Below the pieces are notes generated by a model. That model searched no databases, had not been told where the DNA came from, and saw nothing but the letters and a program-made list of their open reading frames with translations. A stretch of 64,000 bases of DNA from Akkermansia massiliensis (GTDB lineage Bacteria; Verrucomicrobiota; Verrucomicrobiia; Verrucomicrobiales; Akkermansiaceae): positions 620,001-684,000 of the forward strand of contig NZ_CP072036.1 of NCBI RefSeq assembly GCF_018847375.1, written 5' to 3'. Shown in pieces: positions 25,201-36,378 of this stretch (positions are counted from its first letter, which is position 1; each line of letters opens with the position of its first letter). The position numbers and the translations under genes are program-made.

Positions 25201-28200
25201 ACCGGTTGCCCCTTGGCATTGTAGAAGTTTCGAGTGACGATAAAATCTCCTAGAGTATTGGGATGTTCCTGCCTGATGGTCTGTCCAAAGCCGTTTTCTA
25301 AAGTCCGGGATAGTACCACCCCCTTTGACAAGGTCATGGTCAGGATGCCTTCTTCTGTCAGCTCCAGCCGGGTCTCCATCTCTCGCTGGCCGGTTCCTCC
25401 CTCCAGAATGACAGTGCCGTCGTAATAGGTTTTGGTAACCAGAGTGGCCCCTGCCGGAGTGGTAACCGTGGTGGTAAGTCCGTCTTCGCTGTATTCAGTC
25501 CGAGTCACGCGACCAAGAACATCCGTCGTGGCAATCGTTCTTCCCAAATTGTCATACTCCGTCCTTTCCACCGTGGTCATGGGCCCTACATCCCGTCGTG
25601 TGGCTATGGTTCTTCCCGCCGCATCATAGCTGTAGGAGGTAATCATTTCAGGCGTGGGTTCCGTCGCCGCACGAATAGTTTCCACCAGCTGCTTGGCCGA
25701 GTTGTACCCATAGCTGGTGGTGATGCCGTCTTCATCGGTTTCCCTCAACGGCCCACAGCACATCCACTCAGTCGTGCTGAAGCGGCCGTTGCCCCTCGTC
25801 GTTTTGATCAACTTCCGCTCGGCATCGTATTCGTAGTCCTCCGATGAGACCAAAGACCAGTCTTTCCCGGTGTGAACGTATTGTTCTTTCCTAGTGGTGG
25901 TGCCGTTTTCAGCAAGGTAGTGTACACTCCTGGTGCTTTGCGCGGGAACAATAGTTCCATGGGCCTGTACGGTTGCCGTTACCTTGTGGAGCGCTCCGTA
26001 TTCGGTAGCGGCTTCATAGGTGTAGACCGTCTGGACACCGTCGATGCCCTGGATCATCTTCTGGCGCCCCCGGGCGTAGGGGTATTCGGCTCCTTCACCA
26101 TAGGTTTCCGAAATGCTCGCATGGACCTGGTCGGAACCCAGGGCGGTTTCCGTCACCGTGGTCCGGGTGGCCTGCGGGCTGTCTTCATACGTGTAGGTGC
26201 GCTTGAGAAGTTGGGTTTCTTCTCCATCCTCGGCAATAACCACCTCGGTTTCCGTGGCTGGCCTGAAGTCGTTAAAGCGCAAGTCGGCGTAAGTCGTGCG
26301 TGTCCCCTTTTCACCGCCACCGGCCCAGGGAGTGGCTTGCAAGATGACCCGTCCCTGCTCGTCGTACTCGTAGCGCGTGTACCCTCCATCGGGCTTGATC
26401 TCCAGGGACACCCGGAACTGGTCGTTGTAGGTGTAAAGCGTAGTCTGAGCCAAAGGTGTGTTGTAGCCCTGGGTGCTGCTGATGGTCAACCAGCCTCCCT
26501 CGGTGTACTTCTTGACTGTACGCGTGCAGGAAGAAGGCGTTTCATCGTCGATGCCGCGCAAGCTCTCAATCATTTCCCATTTGCCTCCGGGCAGCACGTT
26601 TTTCTCCACCGTTCGCACGGTGCGCTCATCCCCCTCTCCCTGGATGGTCGTCACCTTGTTGCCCTCCGTCCTTCGCTGCGTTCGGAAGACAGGCATCCCT
26701 TCCCTCTGTTCGGCGATATCCATCACCTGCACGCCCTGGTCGGAGCTCAATTCATAGCTGACCGTCTTGTAGGGAGTTCCGGTGCCGGCAAAGCCGCGCG
26801 CATTCTTGCTCACCTGGCCGGGATCGTACCATTCCAGGGTGAGCCTGTTGCCTTCCCCAACCGCCTGGAGCAGTCCCTGGGACTTGGACCAGATGCTTTG
26901 AATGGCTCCCGTGGAAGGATGGCGGTTCACCTTCATCTGACGGGAATAATCTTCCGCCGTGGTTTCCACGCCGGAGGCGGAGACCATGGAGACGACCTTT
27001 CCGGTGGCTGCCGAGAAGCGCAGGGTGCGCCCATTGCTCTGGACCATGTCCAGATAGGCGGGAGAGCCGCTGGTGCAGGGAGACTTGTCGGCATTCAGCT
27101 TCTGAACCTTGTAGTTCAACTTGCGCGAACTTCCGGAGACGGAGGCTTCGGCATGGCCGTCAGAACTCTGGAAGGAGATGGAACTGCCCGTGGGTCGTTT
27201 GACGGAGATCTGTCCGGTTTCGGGATTGCAGGAGGCGGTCCATTCGAGGGGATGCTTGTAGCGCAGGGTGATGGAAGAGGGGGCGGAAGGTTCGGCAAGG
27301 GTGCGGGAAAGCGTGGGATTACCTCCTTCACTTCCGCCTCCGGAATCGCCCTCGCCCACTTCAAGCAGTCCTTCGCAGTCGTCGGCTCCATCCGGGTTGC
27401 CGCCGAAGAAATGGGAGGTGTTCTTGCTGCAATCGGACTGTTCGATGTCTTCGTCGCAATCACAGGAACAGGGACATGGGCAACCTCCTTCCTCCGGCTC
27501 GCTGGAGGAAGAAGAGAGTGAACTGGAACTGCTGCTGGAAGAAGAACTGGAGCTGGAAGAACTCGATGAACTTGACGAGGACCAGGAAGAACTGCTTGAC
27601 GAGGAAGAGCTGGAGCTACTCAAGGAACTTGAGGACGAAGAACTGGAACTGCTGGAGGACGACGAACTGGAAGAAGAACTGGAGCTGGAAGAACTCGATG
27701 AACTTGACGAGGACCAGGAAGAACTGCTTGACGAGGAAGAGCTGGAGCTACTCAAGGAACTTGAGGACGAAGAACTGGAACTGCTGGAGGACGACGAACT
27801 GGAAGAAGAACTGCTGGAACTGCTCGAGGAAGAGCTGGAAGACGGAGCGCTGCTGGAGGAAGTTGGAGTCTCGGGCACCAAGGAACTGCTGTGGAAACTG
27901 GAAGACGACCAGCTGCTGGAAGAAGATGAGGAAGAACTGGAGCTGCTGGATAGAGACGAACTGGAAGAAGAATCCGGAAGCTCGGGTGCCCAAGAACTCT
28001 GCTGGGAGCTGGAAGACGAGCTGTTGGAGGAGGAAGAGCTGGAACTGCTGGAAGAGGAACTGGAGCTGCTGCTTGACTTGGGGTCAAACTCAAACGAATC
28101 TCCTCCCCCTGCCGAACTGCTCGACGAATCTCCTTCTTCCATCTCCTGGTACAGGTTGACCAGAGTCAGGACGGTTTCTCCCTCCTTGCCGGCGGGAGTG

Positions 28201-28640
28201 TTTTCCGCCAGCAGGTAATAATCCAGGTCGGGCTCTCCTTCCTTGTCGCACATTAAGGCAATGCAGAACTCCTGTTGGTCCTCCGCGGCAGGCTGGTGTT
28301 GGTGGACGATATGGCACCAGTAGTATCCCTGTTCGAACTGGATCTGGCGACAGAGAGGAGCGGAAGATCCGGCCTCCGTGGAGAGTTCCAGATCCTTGGC
28401 GGGAATGGAAAGGGAAATGGAGGAGAGGGCGTGAAGGTGGAGAAAACAGGTGGCGGGAGCCATGACCTTGAGGTATCCGAACCATTCGTGCCGGGTGGGG
28501 GAGGAAGCAGTTCGTTTGGGGATAAGGACGGGAGCGGTGAGACCGTTGACCAGGAAGTTGCCCTGGGGCTGCCCGTTGGGGTACATGGGAATGAAGGGGT
28601 AGACGGTGTCCATGGCGCCGATGTTGAAAGTGTTGTTCAT
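22149..28640 (-). CDS. Giant RHS-repeat protein with poly-Ser linker and JAB/DUF4329-like tip
   Basis: 2163 residues from the ATG at 28640 (a TTG at 28673 would add 11). Layout: N-terminal domain (1-~185) without signal peptide or PAAR motif; Ser-rich linker (~187-380) broken by Leu and Trp; short Cys-rich stretch (~383-400, CPCPCSCDC); a long array of YD repeats (e.g. YDEQGRVILQ, YDAAGRTIATR, LDGRPVKTTDAAGN); and the RHS core end RDPIDEQGGANLYAF at ~1904-1920. The variable tip (~1935-2163) has EHGG (Glu1979), HSH (2025-2027) and SPED (Ser2058-Asp2061), the order of the JAMM/JAB zinc protease motif also seen in DUF4329 toxin tips, though the HSH-to-S spacing (30) is long. Tip DNA is much more AT-rich than the core. 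Likely a contact-dependent toxin. Confidence 0.85.
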   Translation of the reverse strand: MNNTFNIGAMDTVYPFIPMYPNGQPQGNFLVNGLTAPVLIPKRTASSPTRHEWFGYLKVMAPATCFLHLHALSSISLSIPAKDLELSTEAGSSAPLCRQIQFEQGYYWCHIVHQHQPAAEDQQEFCIALMCDKEGEPDLDYYLLAENTPAGKEGETVLTLVNLYQEMEEGDSSSSSAGGGDSFEFDPKSSSSSSSSSSSSSSSSSNSSSSSSQQSSWAPELPDSSSSSSLSSSSSSSSSSSSSWSSSSFHSSSLVPETPTSSSSAPSSSSSSSSSSSSSSSSSSSSSSSSSSSSSLSSSSSSSSSSSSWSSSSSSSSSSSSSSSSSSSSSSSSSSSSSSLSSSSSSSSSSSSWSSSSSSSSSSSSSSSSSSSSSLSSSSSEPEEGGCPCPCSCDCDEDIEQSDCSKNTSHFFGGNPDGADDCEGLLEVGEGDSGGGSEGGNPTLSRTLAEPSAPSSITLRYKHPLEWTASCNPETGQISVKRPTGSSISFQSSDGHAEASVSGSSRKLNYKVQKLNADKSPCTSGSPAYLDMVQSNGRTLRFSAATGKVVSMVSASGVETTAEDYSRQMKVNRHPSTGAIQSIWSKSQGLLQAVGEGNRLTLEWYDPGQVSKNARGFAGTGTPYKTVSYELSSDQGVQVMDIAEQREGMPVFRTQRRTEGNKVTTIQGEGDERTVRTVEKNVLPGGKWEMIESLRGIDDETPSSCTRTVKKYTEGGWLTISSTQGYNTPLAQTTLYTYNDQFRVSLEIKPDGGYTRYEYDEQGRVILQATPWAGGGEKGTRTTYADLRFNDFRPATETEVVIAEDGEETQLLKRTYTYEDSPQATRTTVTETALGSDQVHASISETYGEGAEYPYARGRQKMIQGIDGVQTVYTYEAATEYGALHKVTATVQAHGTIVPAQSTRSVHYLAENGTTTRKEQYVHTGKDWSLVSSEDYEYDAERKLIKTTRGNGRFSTTEWMCCGPLRETDEDGITTSYGYNSAKQLVETIRAATEPTPEMITSYSYDAAGRTIATRRDVGPMTTVERTEYDNLGRTIATTDVLGRVTRTEYSEDGLTTTVTTPAGATLVTKTYYDGTVILEGGTGQREMETRLELTEEGILTMTLSKGVVLSRTLENGFGQTIRQEHPNTLGDFIVTRNFYNAKGQPVRSHMEDMASTVTVYNELGHAVRRTVQLDDLHPDDPSRNRVSENSSCYRLREDGVYQVQTSTTYNADGLPLTQITENMVSQLNPLLENKSITQDIYGHQHVQWSEYTDPVTRTQFSRIPTSEITAESLVIDGFTVSQTNHAGIHSSQERSYTSTGMILHQTDARGNVTTIETDLDGRPVKTTDAAGNVTTTSYLPCCDAVASITDSMGGTTCYSYDIQGRKIAEYGTSIQPACFAYDEADRMVSLTTFRVDEGDITTDPSGCADGDTTTWLYDEATGMELKKTYADGSCVLRTYDQFNRPETVTKARGIVTTYAYAPLTGELVSVSHSDDTPGWEFSCNHLGQMTFIRDASGLRELSHDSYGRMVRDTSFGTVESSLQEEFDTFGRSAGYRLMTGTRTVQHSHLDYDRKGGMIGMNLDGLASSFTWEYDETSGFLNRLTYPNGMVRRNIYHPKLNLVASIGYEKQGNGGMAAGHEYQYDALTRPVQRRDSWDAALPATVRDFTYNSRSELTGDQLRERGSYSYRYDNIGNRKTARELEEEVSYNADCLNQYTDITRNTEPFIPTYDADGNQTRIKTSTGIWKVSYDANDRPVIFTSKDGRTVLTCGYDYQGRRFSKKITVNGLTASHCWFLYRGYLQVAQLDLMRPSYRLVKTYLWDPTEPMASRILMMTNWKDNGTGIKEHFCFMHDALKNVTSIFDCKQTRRARYEYAPLGALITAQGDRAQENKFRFSCEFMDDELGLIYYNYRYLNPTDGRWINRDPIDEQGGANLYAFSRNAVINKLDLLGLKPALMDDYDNATKFLKKEVSKHILAALSKIIKKANFKMLSGRQTVEHGGALFRKKTANSYSYKVSNHEAESKTYHRQPEVAPKNYCEVAIWHSHNIVFKHDGINEKTGFVLGGRLEGVFGPGSLSPEDERTGYGFVWANGHRVPKMDNPESVPAYVIQSTPKPARKTLRLKTLDQDIKTQFSEEDFTAILVARQIDDPQSNKEANIVILDEHGKPLLPKPRPPKPGKTRY
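27541..27804 (-). repeat. Two tandem 132-bp repeats in the poly-Ser linker
   Basis: The units 27541-27672 and 27673-27804 are near-identical direct repeats of 132 bp (44 codons each), encoding Ser runs with interspersed Leu and Trp. They are in frame, so unit gain or loss would change linker length without breaking the RHS protein. On the opposite strand the same DNA encodes Glu/Leu-rich frames that are not genes. Confidence 0.85.
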
Positions 28641-29015
28641 GGCAATGAAATGATGTTGGTTCAATGGTTGCAACTACCATGAGAACAAGAATTACCAGTG
28701 TAAACACGCCGCGAACGTTATGGTATTCAAATACACGATAATATTATCAACATAGGTATTTCGTAAAATACATAATACTTCTTCTGATTCTCTTGATTAA
28801 TCAAGGCGACAATACAGATTTTTCCAGCGACCAGCTTTAAAGTCCCAATCAAGCACAAGACATCTGATCATCCATATCCAGGACGCTAGATACCGCCGGT
28901 CAGCGAACTTTCTTTCCTCCTATAAGATTTCCCTGGAAGCACCGTCTAACCGAACGTCAGTTCTACAGACGCTCTGCTTCACCAAGCCTCCTCCCACCGT
29001 CACGATGCAGAAACA
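28641..29015. other. AT-rich gap upstream of the RHS gene
   Basis: No gene is supported in these 375 bp. They hold three small palindromes: GATAATATTATC (28737-28748), GTATTT-CGTA-AAATAC (28756-28771) and CTTGATTAATCAAG (28792-28805). The first two lie 95-130 bp upstream of the RHS start and could be part of its promoter or operator region on the minus strand. The right half, from about 28830, shows nothing distinctive. Confidence 0.5.
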
Positions 29016-29573
29016 TCATTCACCATCGACCGGTTTGGCCGTGGAACTCAGCGTGCACTGGCGCACGTAGTCGTACACCTTGGGGTCACTGTCTCCCGCG
29101 GCCCAGACCACTCGCAGGAAGTCAGCGGGATGGATGTTGCCGTGTTCCCGGAAGAAGCGGCGGTCGTTCTCACAGCAGTAGATGATGTCATCCCCCATGG
29201 AGCCGGCCAGCTTGGCCCGCGCCTTGGCAATCAGGCGCGGAAGGTAGGGAAGGCCGCTGAGTTCATCCCCGAAGCCCGGCAGGTCATACCCGATGACGGG
29301 CTTGCCCTGGTAAAACTGCCCGTGCTGGATGGTCAGGAAGAAGTCCCTGCGCGCCGCGGCCATCAATAGTACCGTGGTGGGGGAAGGTTCTCCCGTGCGG
29401 GCATAGAGTTCCACAAAGTCAAACAGTTCCCGCGTGCGGCAGCCGATGGAGGACAGGAAGATGATTTCCTGGTCCGTAAAGAAGCCGTCCACATTCCTGT
29501 GGCCTTCATGGTAACGCCCCACCGCCTCGCGGAAAAGGTCGTAAAACGTGTCGTTCCAGTCTTCCGCCATCAT
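29016..29573 (-). CDS. DUF5069 domain protein
   Basis: 185 residues, soluble, with segments such as VDGFFTDQEIIFLSSIG, PTTVLLMAAARRDFFL and LPGFGDELSGLPYLPRLIAKARAKL that match the DUF5069 family seen in Verrucomicrobiota and relatives. No activity is known for the family. Its start overlaps the atpC stop as ATGA, so it is translated with the ATP synthase operon as a ninth gene. Whether this reflects a functional link with the ATP synthase or simply gene order is open. Confidence 0.8.
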   Translation of the reverse strand: MMAEDWNDTFYDLFREAVGRYHEGHRNVDGFFTDQEIIFLSSIGCRTRELFDFVELYARTGEPSPTTVLLMAAARRDFFLTIQHGQFYQGKPVIGYDLPGFGDELSGLPYLPRLIAKARAKLAGSMGDDIIYCCENDRRFFREHGNIHPADFLRVVWAAGDSDPKVYDYVRQCTLSSTAKPVDGE

Positions 29574-29992
29574 CTGCCCGGGGATTTGTGTTTGCGCTTG
29601 AAGTTGAGCATCATGATCTGCTTGGTCAGGTTCGCCTCAAACCGGGCCTGTTCCTCGCGGGACATTTCCGAGCGGGCCTTCAACACTTCCTGCGCTTCCT
29701 GAATGGCCCGTTCCACGCTGCCTTCGTCAATCTGGGAGGAGTTGAGCGCGAGGTCGGTCACCATCAGGACGTGGTCGTCATTAACCTGCACAAAGCCGGT
29801 GCCCACCACCATGCTTTCCTCAGGGCCGTCCATGGGCTTGTAGCGGAGTTCCCCCGGTTCCAGGGAGGTAATCAGGGCCGTATGATGTTCCAGCACGCCC
29901 ATCTCCCCGAGACTGCCGGGCAGGTAAACGTATTCCACGGTGGCGGCAACCGCCACTTCATCCGGGGTAATGACTTTGAACTCCATGCTCAT
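29570..29992 (-). CDS. atpC: F1 ATP synthase epsilon subunit
   Basis: 140 residues. The beta-sandwich half is clear (MEFKVITPDEVAV, YVYLPGSLGEMGVLEHHTALITSLEPG), followed by a C-terminal helical region with DEGSVERAIQEAQEVLKARSE, the two-helix part that regulates rotation. Last subunit gene of the atp operon, overlapping the DUF5069 gene by 4 bp and following atpD by 23 bp. Confidence 0.94.
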   Translation of the reverse strand: MSMEFKVITPDEVAVAATVEYVYLPGSLGEMGVLEHHTALITSLEPGELRYKPMDGPEESMVVGTGFVQVNDDHVLMVTDLALNSSQIDEGSVERAIQEAQEVLKARSEMSREEQARFEANLTKQIMMLNFKRKHKSPGR

Positions 29993-30015
29993 GGTTTGGA
30001 ACGGCGGGAAAAGGG

Positions 30016-32384
<2,369 letters not shown>

Positions 32385-32405
32385 GTTTCAGTGCTCCCGT
32401 AATCG

Positions 32406-33939
32406 TTAGTTCCAACTGAGCTTGAAGGATTCAATGGCGGCTTTAAGCCCCGCGTCTATTTCCGGCGTCAGATCCTTTTCCCTCAGGATGCTTTCCAACA
32501 GGTCCGGATGCTGGTCCTTCATGGTGGCTTCCCACGCGTTCTGGCATTCCTTGATCCTGTCCACCGGAACATCGTCAAAGTACCCCTTCTGCATGGCGTA
32601 CAGGTCCGCGGCCTCTAGCCCCAGGGATTTGGGTTCATACTGGTTCTGCTTGAAGAGTTCCACGATGCGCTGGCCGCGGGCCAGCTTGGCCTTCGTGCTG
32701 GGGTCCAGGTCGGACCCGAATTGGGCGAAGGCCTGCAATTCCGTGAATTGGGCCAGGTCCAGCTTGATGGAGCCGGCCAGCTTTTTGATGATTTTCGTCT
32801 GGGCGGAGGAACCCACGCGGGAGACGGAAATGCCCACGTTAATGGCGGGGCGCACCCCCTGGTAGAACAGGTCCGTTTCCAGGAATATCTGGCCGTCCGT
32901 GATGGAAATGACGTTTGTGGGGATGTAGGCGGAAACGTCCCCGGCCTGCGTTTCAATGATGGGGAGGGCCGTCAGGGAACCGCCGCCGTGTTCCTTGTTG
33001 ATGCGCGCGGCGCGTTCCAGCAGGCGGCTGTGCAGGTAGAATACGTCCCCCGGATACGCCTCGCGACCGGAGGGGCGGCGCAGAATCAGGGAAATCTGGC
33101 GGTAGGCCACGGCATGCTTGGAGAGGTCGTCGTAGACGATGAGGGCGTCCTCCCCCTTGTCCATGAAGTATTCGCCCATCGCGCAGCCGGCATACGGGGC
33201 CAGGTACAGCATGGCGGCAGGGTCGGAGGCGGAGGCCGCCACCACGATGGAGTATTTCATGGCGCCCGTTTCTTCCAGCTTTGCCACGAGGCGGCTGATG
33301 TTGGCGCGCTTCTGGCCGATAGCCACGTAGATGTTGTAAAGGGGCTGGTGGTCCGGCAGCTTGCCTTCCTCCGCCAGGCGGTTCTGGTCCGCCTGGGCGA
33401 TCATGGTATCCATGGCAATGGCGGTTTTCCCGGTGGCGCGGTCCCCAATGATAAGCTCGCGCTGGCCGCGGCCGATGGGAATCATGGCGTCAATGGGCAG
33501 AATGCCCGTCTGCACGGGAACAGTGACGGACTGGCGGGAGATAATGCCGGAGGCGATTTTTTCCACAGGATAATACGCTTCCGCCTCAATCGGCCCCTTG
33601 CCGTCAATCGGCTCTCCCAGCGTGTTCACCACGCGGCCCAGCAGGGACCGCCCCACGGGCACGGAAAGAAGGCGTCCGGAGCATTTGACCAAGTCCCCTT
33701 CCTTCAAATTGGAATCATCCCCCAGAATCACGGCGCCCACCTCATGTTCTTCCAGGTTCATCGCCAGGCCCCATCACGCCCCCGGGGAACTCAATCATTT
33801 CATTGAGCATCACGCCGCTCAGCCCTTCGATTTTGGCGACGCCGTCCCCCACGGAACGAATAACGCCCACGTTTTCCTGGCTGACGGAAGCCGTGGCTTT
33901 TTTAATTTCTGCTTCGAGTTCTTGAAGTATGTTGCTCAT
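32406..33939 (-). CDS. atpA: F1 ATP synthase alpha subunit, frameshifted as given
   Basis: The protein is complete but split between two frames. The 5' part from [15 protein letters not shown] to the GGVMG block (~57 residues) runs 33939 to ~33770; the rest, from [17 protein letters not shown] to the C-terminus FKLSWN, is in another frame. The junction is a run of four C on the plus strand (33769-33772); with three, the reading becomes [13 protein letters not shown], which restores the family sequence. The rest is normal, including P-loop GDRATGKTA and the signature [17 protein letters not shown]. Since this subunit is normally essential for a functional F1 and the neighbours are intact, a homopolymer sequencing or assembly error is more likely than true loss. 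Programmed frameshifting is not known in this gene. Confidence 0.9.
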
Positions 33940-33957
33940 GGAAAAAAGTTTCGTTGG

Positions 33958-34365
33958 TTAATTGGAAAGATTGCGGGCCATCTCGGCCAGACGGTCAATT
34001 CTGGAGCGTACGGAACCGTCTTTCACGTCGTCCCCCACCTGGATGCGGATGCCCCCCAGCAGGTCCGGCGCCACCTCCCAGTGGTAGTAGAGGCCGTCGC
34101 CATATTTGGCCGTCAGCTTGGCTTGAATTTGGGAGCGTTCCTCCTCTGTCAGCGGTACGGCGCTTTGAATGGTGGCCGTACGGCTTTTCACGGTGTATTC
34201 CACCATGCGGGAAAAGGCCGTCAGCAGAGCGACATAGTTACGGGGTTTGCGTTCCGCAATTTTCCGGGCGATCAGGCGCACGCGGTCCTCCGCCACGGTA
34301 TTCCCGTCCATGCAGAGCCGGAACAGCCTGCGGGCGGCATTGAGCGTGTCCTTTCCGATCTTCAT
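33958..34365 (-). CDS. atpH: F1 ATP synthase delta subunit
   Basis: 135 residues, shorter than the ~175-180 of Escherichia coli delta; the N-terminal helical bundle is reduced. The C-terminal part VAPDLLGGIRIQVGDDVKDGSVRSRIDRLAEM is the diagnostic OSCP/delta motif. The subunit is the stator link between F1 and the b subunits. It stands between atpF and atpA as expected. Short delta subunits of this kind are a family variation rather than a truncation, since frame and position are intact. Confidence 0.88.
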   Translation of the reverse strand: MKIGKDTLNAARRLFRLCMDGNTVAEDRVRLIARKIAERKPRNYVALLTAFSRMVEYTVKSRTATIQSAVPLTEEERSQIQAKLTAKYGDGLYYHWEVAPDLLGGIRIQVGDDVKDGSVRSRIDRLAEMARNLSN

Positions 34366-34373
34366 AAAGCGTA

Positions 34374-34922
34374 TCAGGAATCCAGGCTGTCGATCGCTTC
34401 CCGGTTGATTCTCCGCTGGTCTTCTTCCGTCAGCATTTTTCCGGTGACCTGGGCGGCAGCCAGGGCCACCAGCTGGCCGAATTGTTCTTTCAGCGCTTCG
34501 CGTTCCTTCTGCTGTTCCAGTTCCGCAAGCTGCCGGGCCTTTCTGACTATTTCCTCCGCCTTTTGGGAGGCCACGGTTTCCTGTTCCTCCAGCAGGCGGG
34601 AGGCGGCGGCCTTGGCGGCGTCTATCTTTTCCTGTCCCTTTTCGCCCGCTTCCACCAGCATTTCATGCGTCTGTTCCTTCACGGAAGCCAGCTGGCGCTC
34701 GCTTTCCTCACGCATTTCCTCTCCCTCCTCAATGCGCTGGCGCCTTTTTTCCAGAACGTTCTGGATGGGCTTGAACGCCAGGTAGCGCAGGATCACCACC
34801 ATCAGGATGAAGGCGATCAGGTTGGCAACAAAGGGTTCCCAGCTTGTCACCCCGAAGGGCGCAAAGGGATTCCAGGACTGGTCGGCTATGAGATTCAGCA
34901 TAAAATGAACGGGTTGAAACAT
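34374..34922 (-). CDS. atpF: Fo ATP synthase b subunit
   Basis: 182 residues: one N-terminal membrane helix (VANLIAFILMVVILRYLAFKP) followed by a long charged coiled coil rich in Glu, Lys, Arg and Gln, the normal b-subunit layout forming the peripheral stalk. The start could be 34922 or the ATG at 34901 (MLNLIADQSW), which is closer to typical lengths. Single b gene; no b' copy. Confidence 0.93.
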   Translation of the reverse strand: MFQPVHFMLNLIADQSWNPFAPFGVTSWEPFVANLIAFILMVVILRYLAFKPIQNVLEKRRQRIEEGEEMREESERQLASVKEQTHEMLVEAGEKGQEKIDAAKAAASRLLEEQETVASQKAEEIVRKARQLAELEQQKEREALKEQFGQLVALAAAQVTGKMLTEEDQRRINREAIDSLDS

Positions 34923-35003
34923 GCCGGAAGTTTTCCGGACCGGCAGGAACGGCTGCGCCGCCCCGGAGCGGAAGAAGCTCCCTCCGGGAACGGGGCCTCC
35001 GGG

Positions 35004-35225
35004 TTATTTCACAAAGATGGAGATGAGGGCCACGCCTTCAATCAGGGCGGCCAGCGTAATGGCAATCACCATGATGGGGGAGGAGGCTCCCGGGTTGCGC
35101 CCGGTGGCTTCCGCGGCTTTCGCGCCGATGAGGCCGATGCCGAGGCCGGCGCCGATGGTGACGAGGCCGAAGCCCACGTTGCCGGACAGTTCGGCCAGGG
35201 AGGTCATTGCGGTAGGATCAATCAT
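35004..35225 (-). CDS. atpE: Fo ATP synthase c subunit
   Basis: 73 residues forming two membrane helices. Helix 1 has the GAGLGIGLIG glycine repeat, the polar loop is ATGRNPGA and helix 2 carries the ion-binding Glu in ALIEGVALISIF. Helix 1 lacks the Gln that Na+-type rotors use, so proton coupling is the simpler reading. The ATG opening MIDPTAM was chosen; an upstream Met would add 54 non-membrane residues in no known c subunit. Confidence 0.95.
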   Translation of the reverse strand: MIDPTAMTSLAELSGNVGFGLVTIGAGLGIGLIGAKAAEATGRNPGASSPIMVIAITLAALIEGVALISIFVK

Positions 35226-35307
35226 GTTATTGGTATGGTTTATGTTTTTTGTTGAACGTTCCCCCACAGGTTGCCCATGGTCCGGAACGGAAAGTTGGCG
35301 GTGCGGC

Positions 35308-36246
35308 TTATGAGGCCTTTCCGGACGGCAGGCTGTCCGGCACGGATGGTTCTTTTCCCTCATCCTTGGCGGCATGGCCGTGGGCATCCCCGTCCCCCAC
35401 TTGCAGTTTGAGGAAAATCGCCGTCAGGAGGAGGAAGACCAGAGCCTGGATGAAGCCCACCAGCAGCTCAATCGCCAGAAACGGGAGTACGCACAGGGCG
35501 CTGAGGACGGGTCCGAACATGTGGGCCATGGTGTCAATGATCGTTTCCCCGGCGTAAATGTTGCCGTAAAGACGGGCCGCCAGCGCAATAGGACGGATCG
35601 TAATGCTCAGGACATCCACCAGACCCACGAAGATAAAGATGAGCACCAGCACGAATCCCATGAAGCCGGGCAGTCTTCCCTTGGGCCCGAACAAGTGGAT
35701 GAAGAAGCCTTTCAGGCCCTGTTCCCGGATGGACCAGTAAAGCCACATCAGCGCATAAAAGATGCCCAGGAACATCGTCACGTTCATGTCCGCATTCGCG
35801 CCGCGGAACAGCGGCACTCCGTTATAGGTGATGGTCCCTACCCCGGGGAGAAGCCCCATGTAGTTGCTGACCAGGATGATGGTGAAGATGGTTCCGAAGT
35901 ACCAGAAGTACTTGCGCGTCAGTCGCGGCCCCAGCAGGGATTCCACAAAGTTGTACAGAGTCTCAAAGAAGTATTCCACCGCATTCTGGAACCGGGACGG
36001 CAGAATGCGCATGGCGCGGGTGGCGAACCATACAACCACCCCTATCAGCAGAACCGCCAGAAAGAGCATCAGCATGGAGTTGGACACCGGCAGTTCAATG
36101 CCGCCTGGAAGCGGAATGGAGAACAAGTGGGGGGCGGCCTGCTCCAGTCCGTGCTCCGCTCCTTCCTCCGCCGCACACGCGCTGCCGCCCATCATGCCGG
36201 GCACCGCCAACGCCGCCAACCACAGGAACTGGAAAAATCTGCTCAT
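35308..36246 (-). CDS. atpB: Fo ATP synthase a subunit
   Basis: 312 residues. The key helix contains SITIRPIALAARLYGNIYAGE with the essential Arg of the proton channel; other family segments are PSRFQNAVEYFFE and FIQALVFLLLTAIFLKL. The N-terminus looks like a cleavable signal peptide ending in SACAAEEG, a feature of a subunits in several non-proteobacterial groups. First gene of the operon; no atpI is visible upstream. The C-terminus has a hydrophilic His/Lys/Glu-rich tail. Confidence 0.94.
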   Translation of the reverse strand: MSRFFQFLWLAALAVPGMMGGSACAAEEGAEHGLEQAAPHLFSIPLPGGIELPVSNSMLMLFLAVLLIGVVVWFATRAMRILPSRFQNAVEYFFETLYNFVESLLGPRLTRKYFWYFGTIFTIILVSNYMGLLPGVGTITYNGVPLFRGANADMNVTMFLGIFYALMWLYWSIREQGLKGFFIHLFGPKGRLPGFMGFVLVLIFIFVGLVDVLSITIRPIALAARLYGNIYAGETIIDTMAHMFGPVLSALCVLPFLAIELLVGFIQALVFLLLTAIFLKLQVGDGDAHGHAAKDEGKEPSVPDSLPSGKAS

Positions 36247-36378
36247 CGTCTATCTTTCACCATTATCGCGCCAACTCCTGTAAATACGGGAAAAGGGAAG
36301 CCATTCCCTTTATTTGACGGTTTTGATTGTGTACTCTCCCCTCCCCCTTGGCAAGCCCAAAACTTGGCACGCGCACAA

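Noticed and set aside
25872..28218. Long plus-strand open frames opposite the RHS gene, including a Glu/Leu-rich one
   Set aside because: They are antisense to the RHS coding sequence; the Glu/Leu richness is only the reverse complement of the Ser codons in the linker.
33742..33939. Separate small gene upstream of atpA
   Set aside because: It encodes the missing N-terminus of the alpha subunit and joins it after removal of one base.
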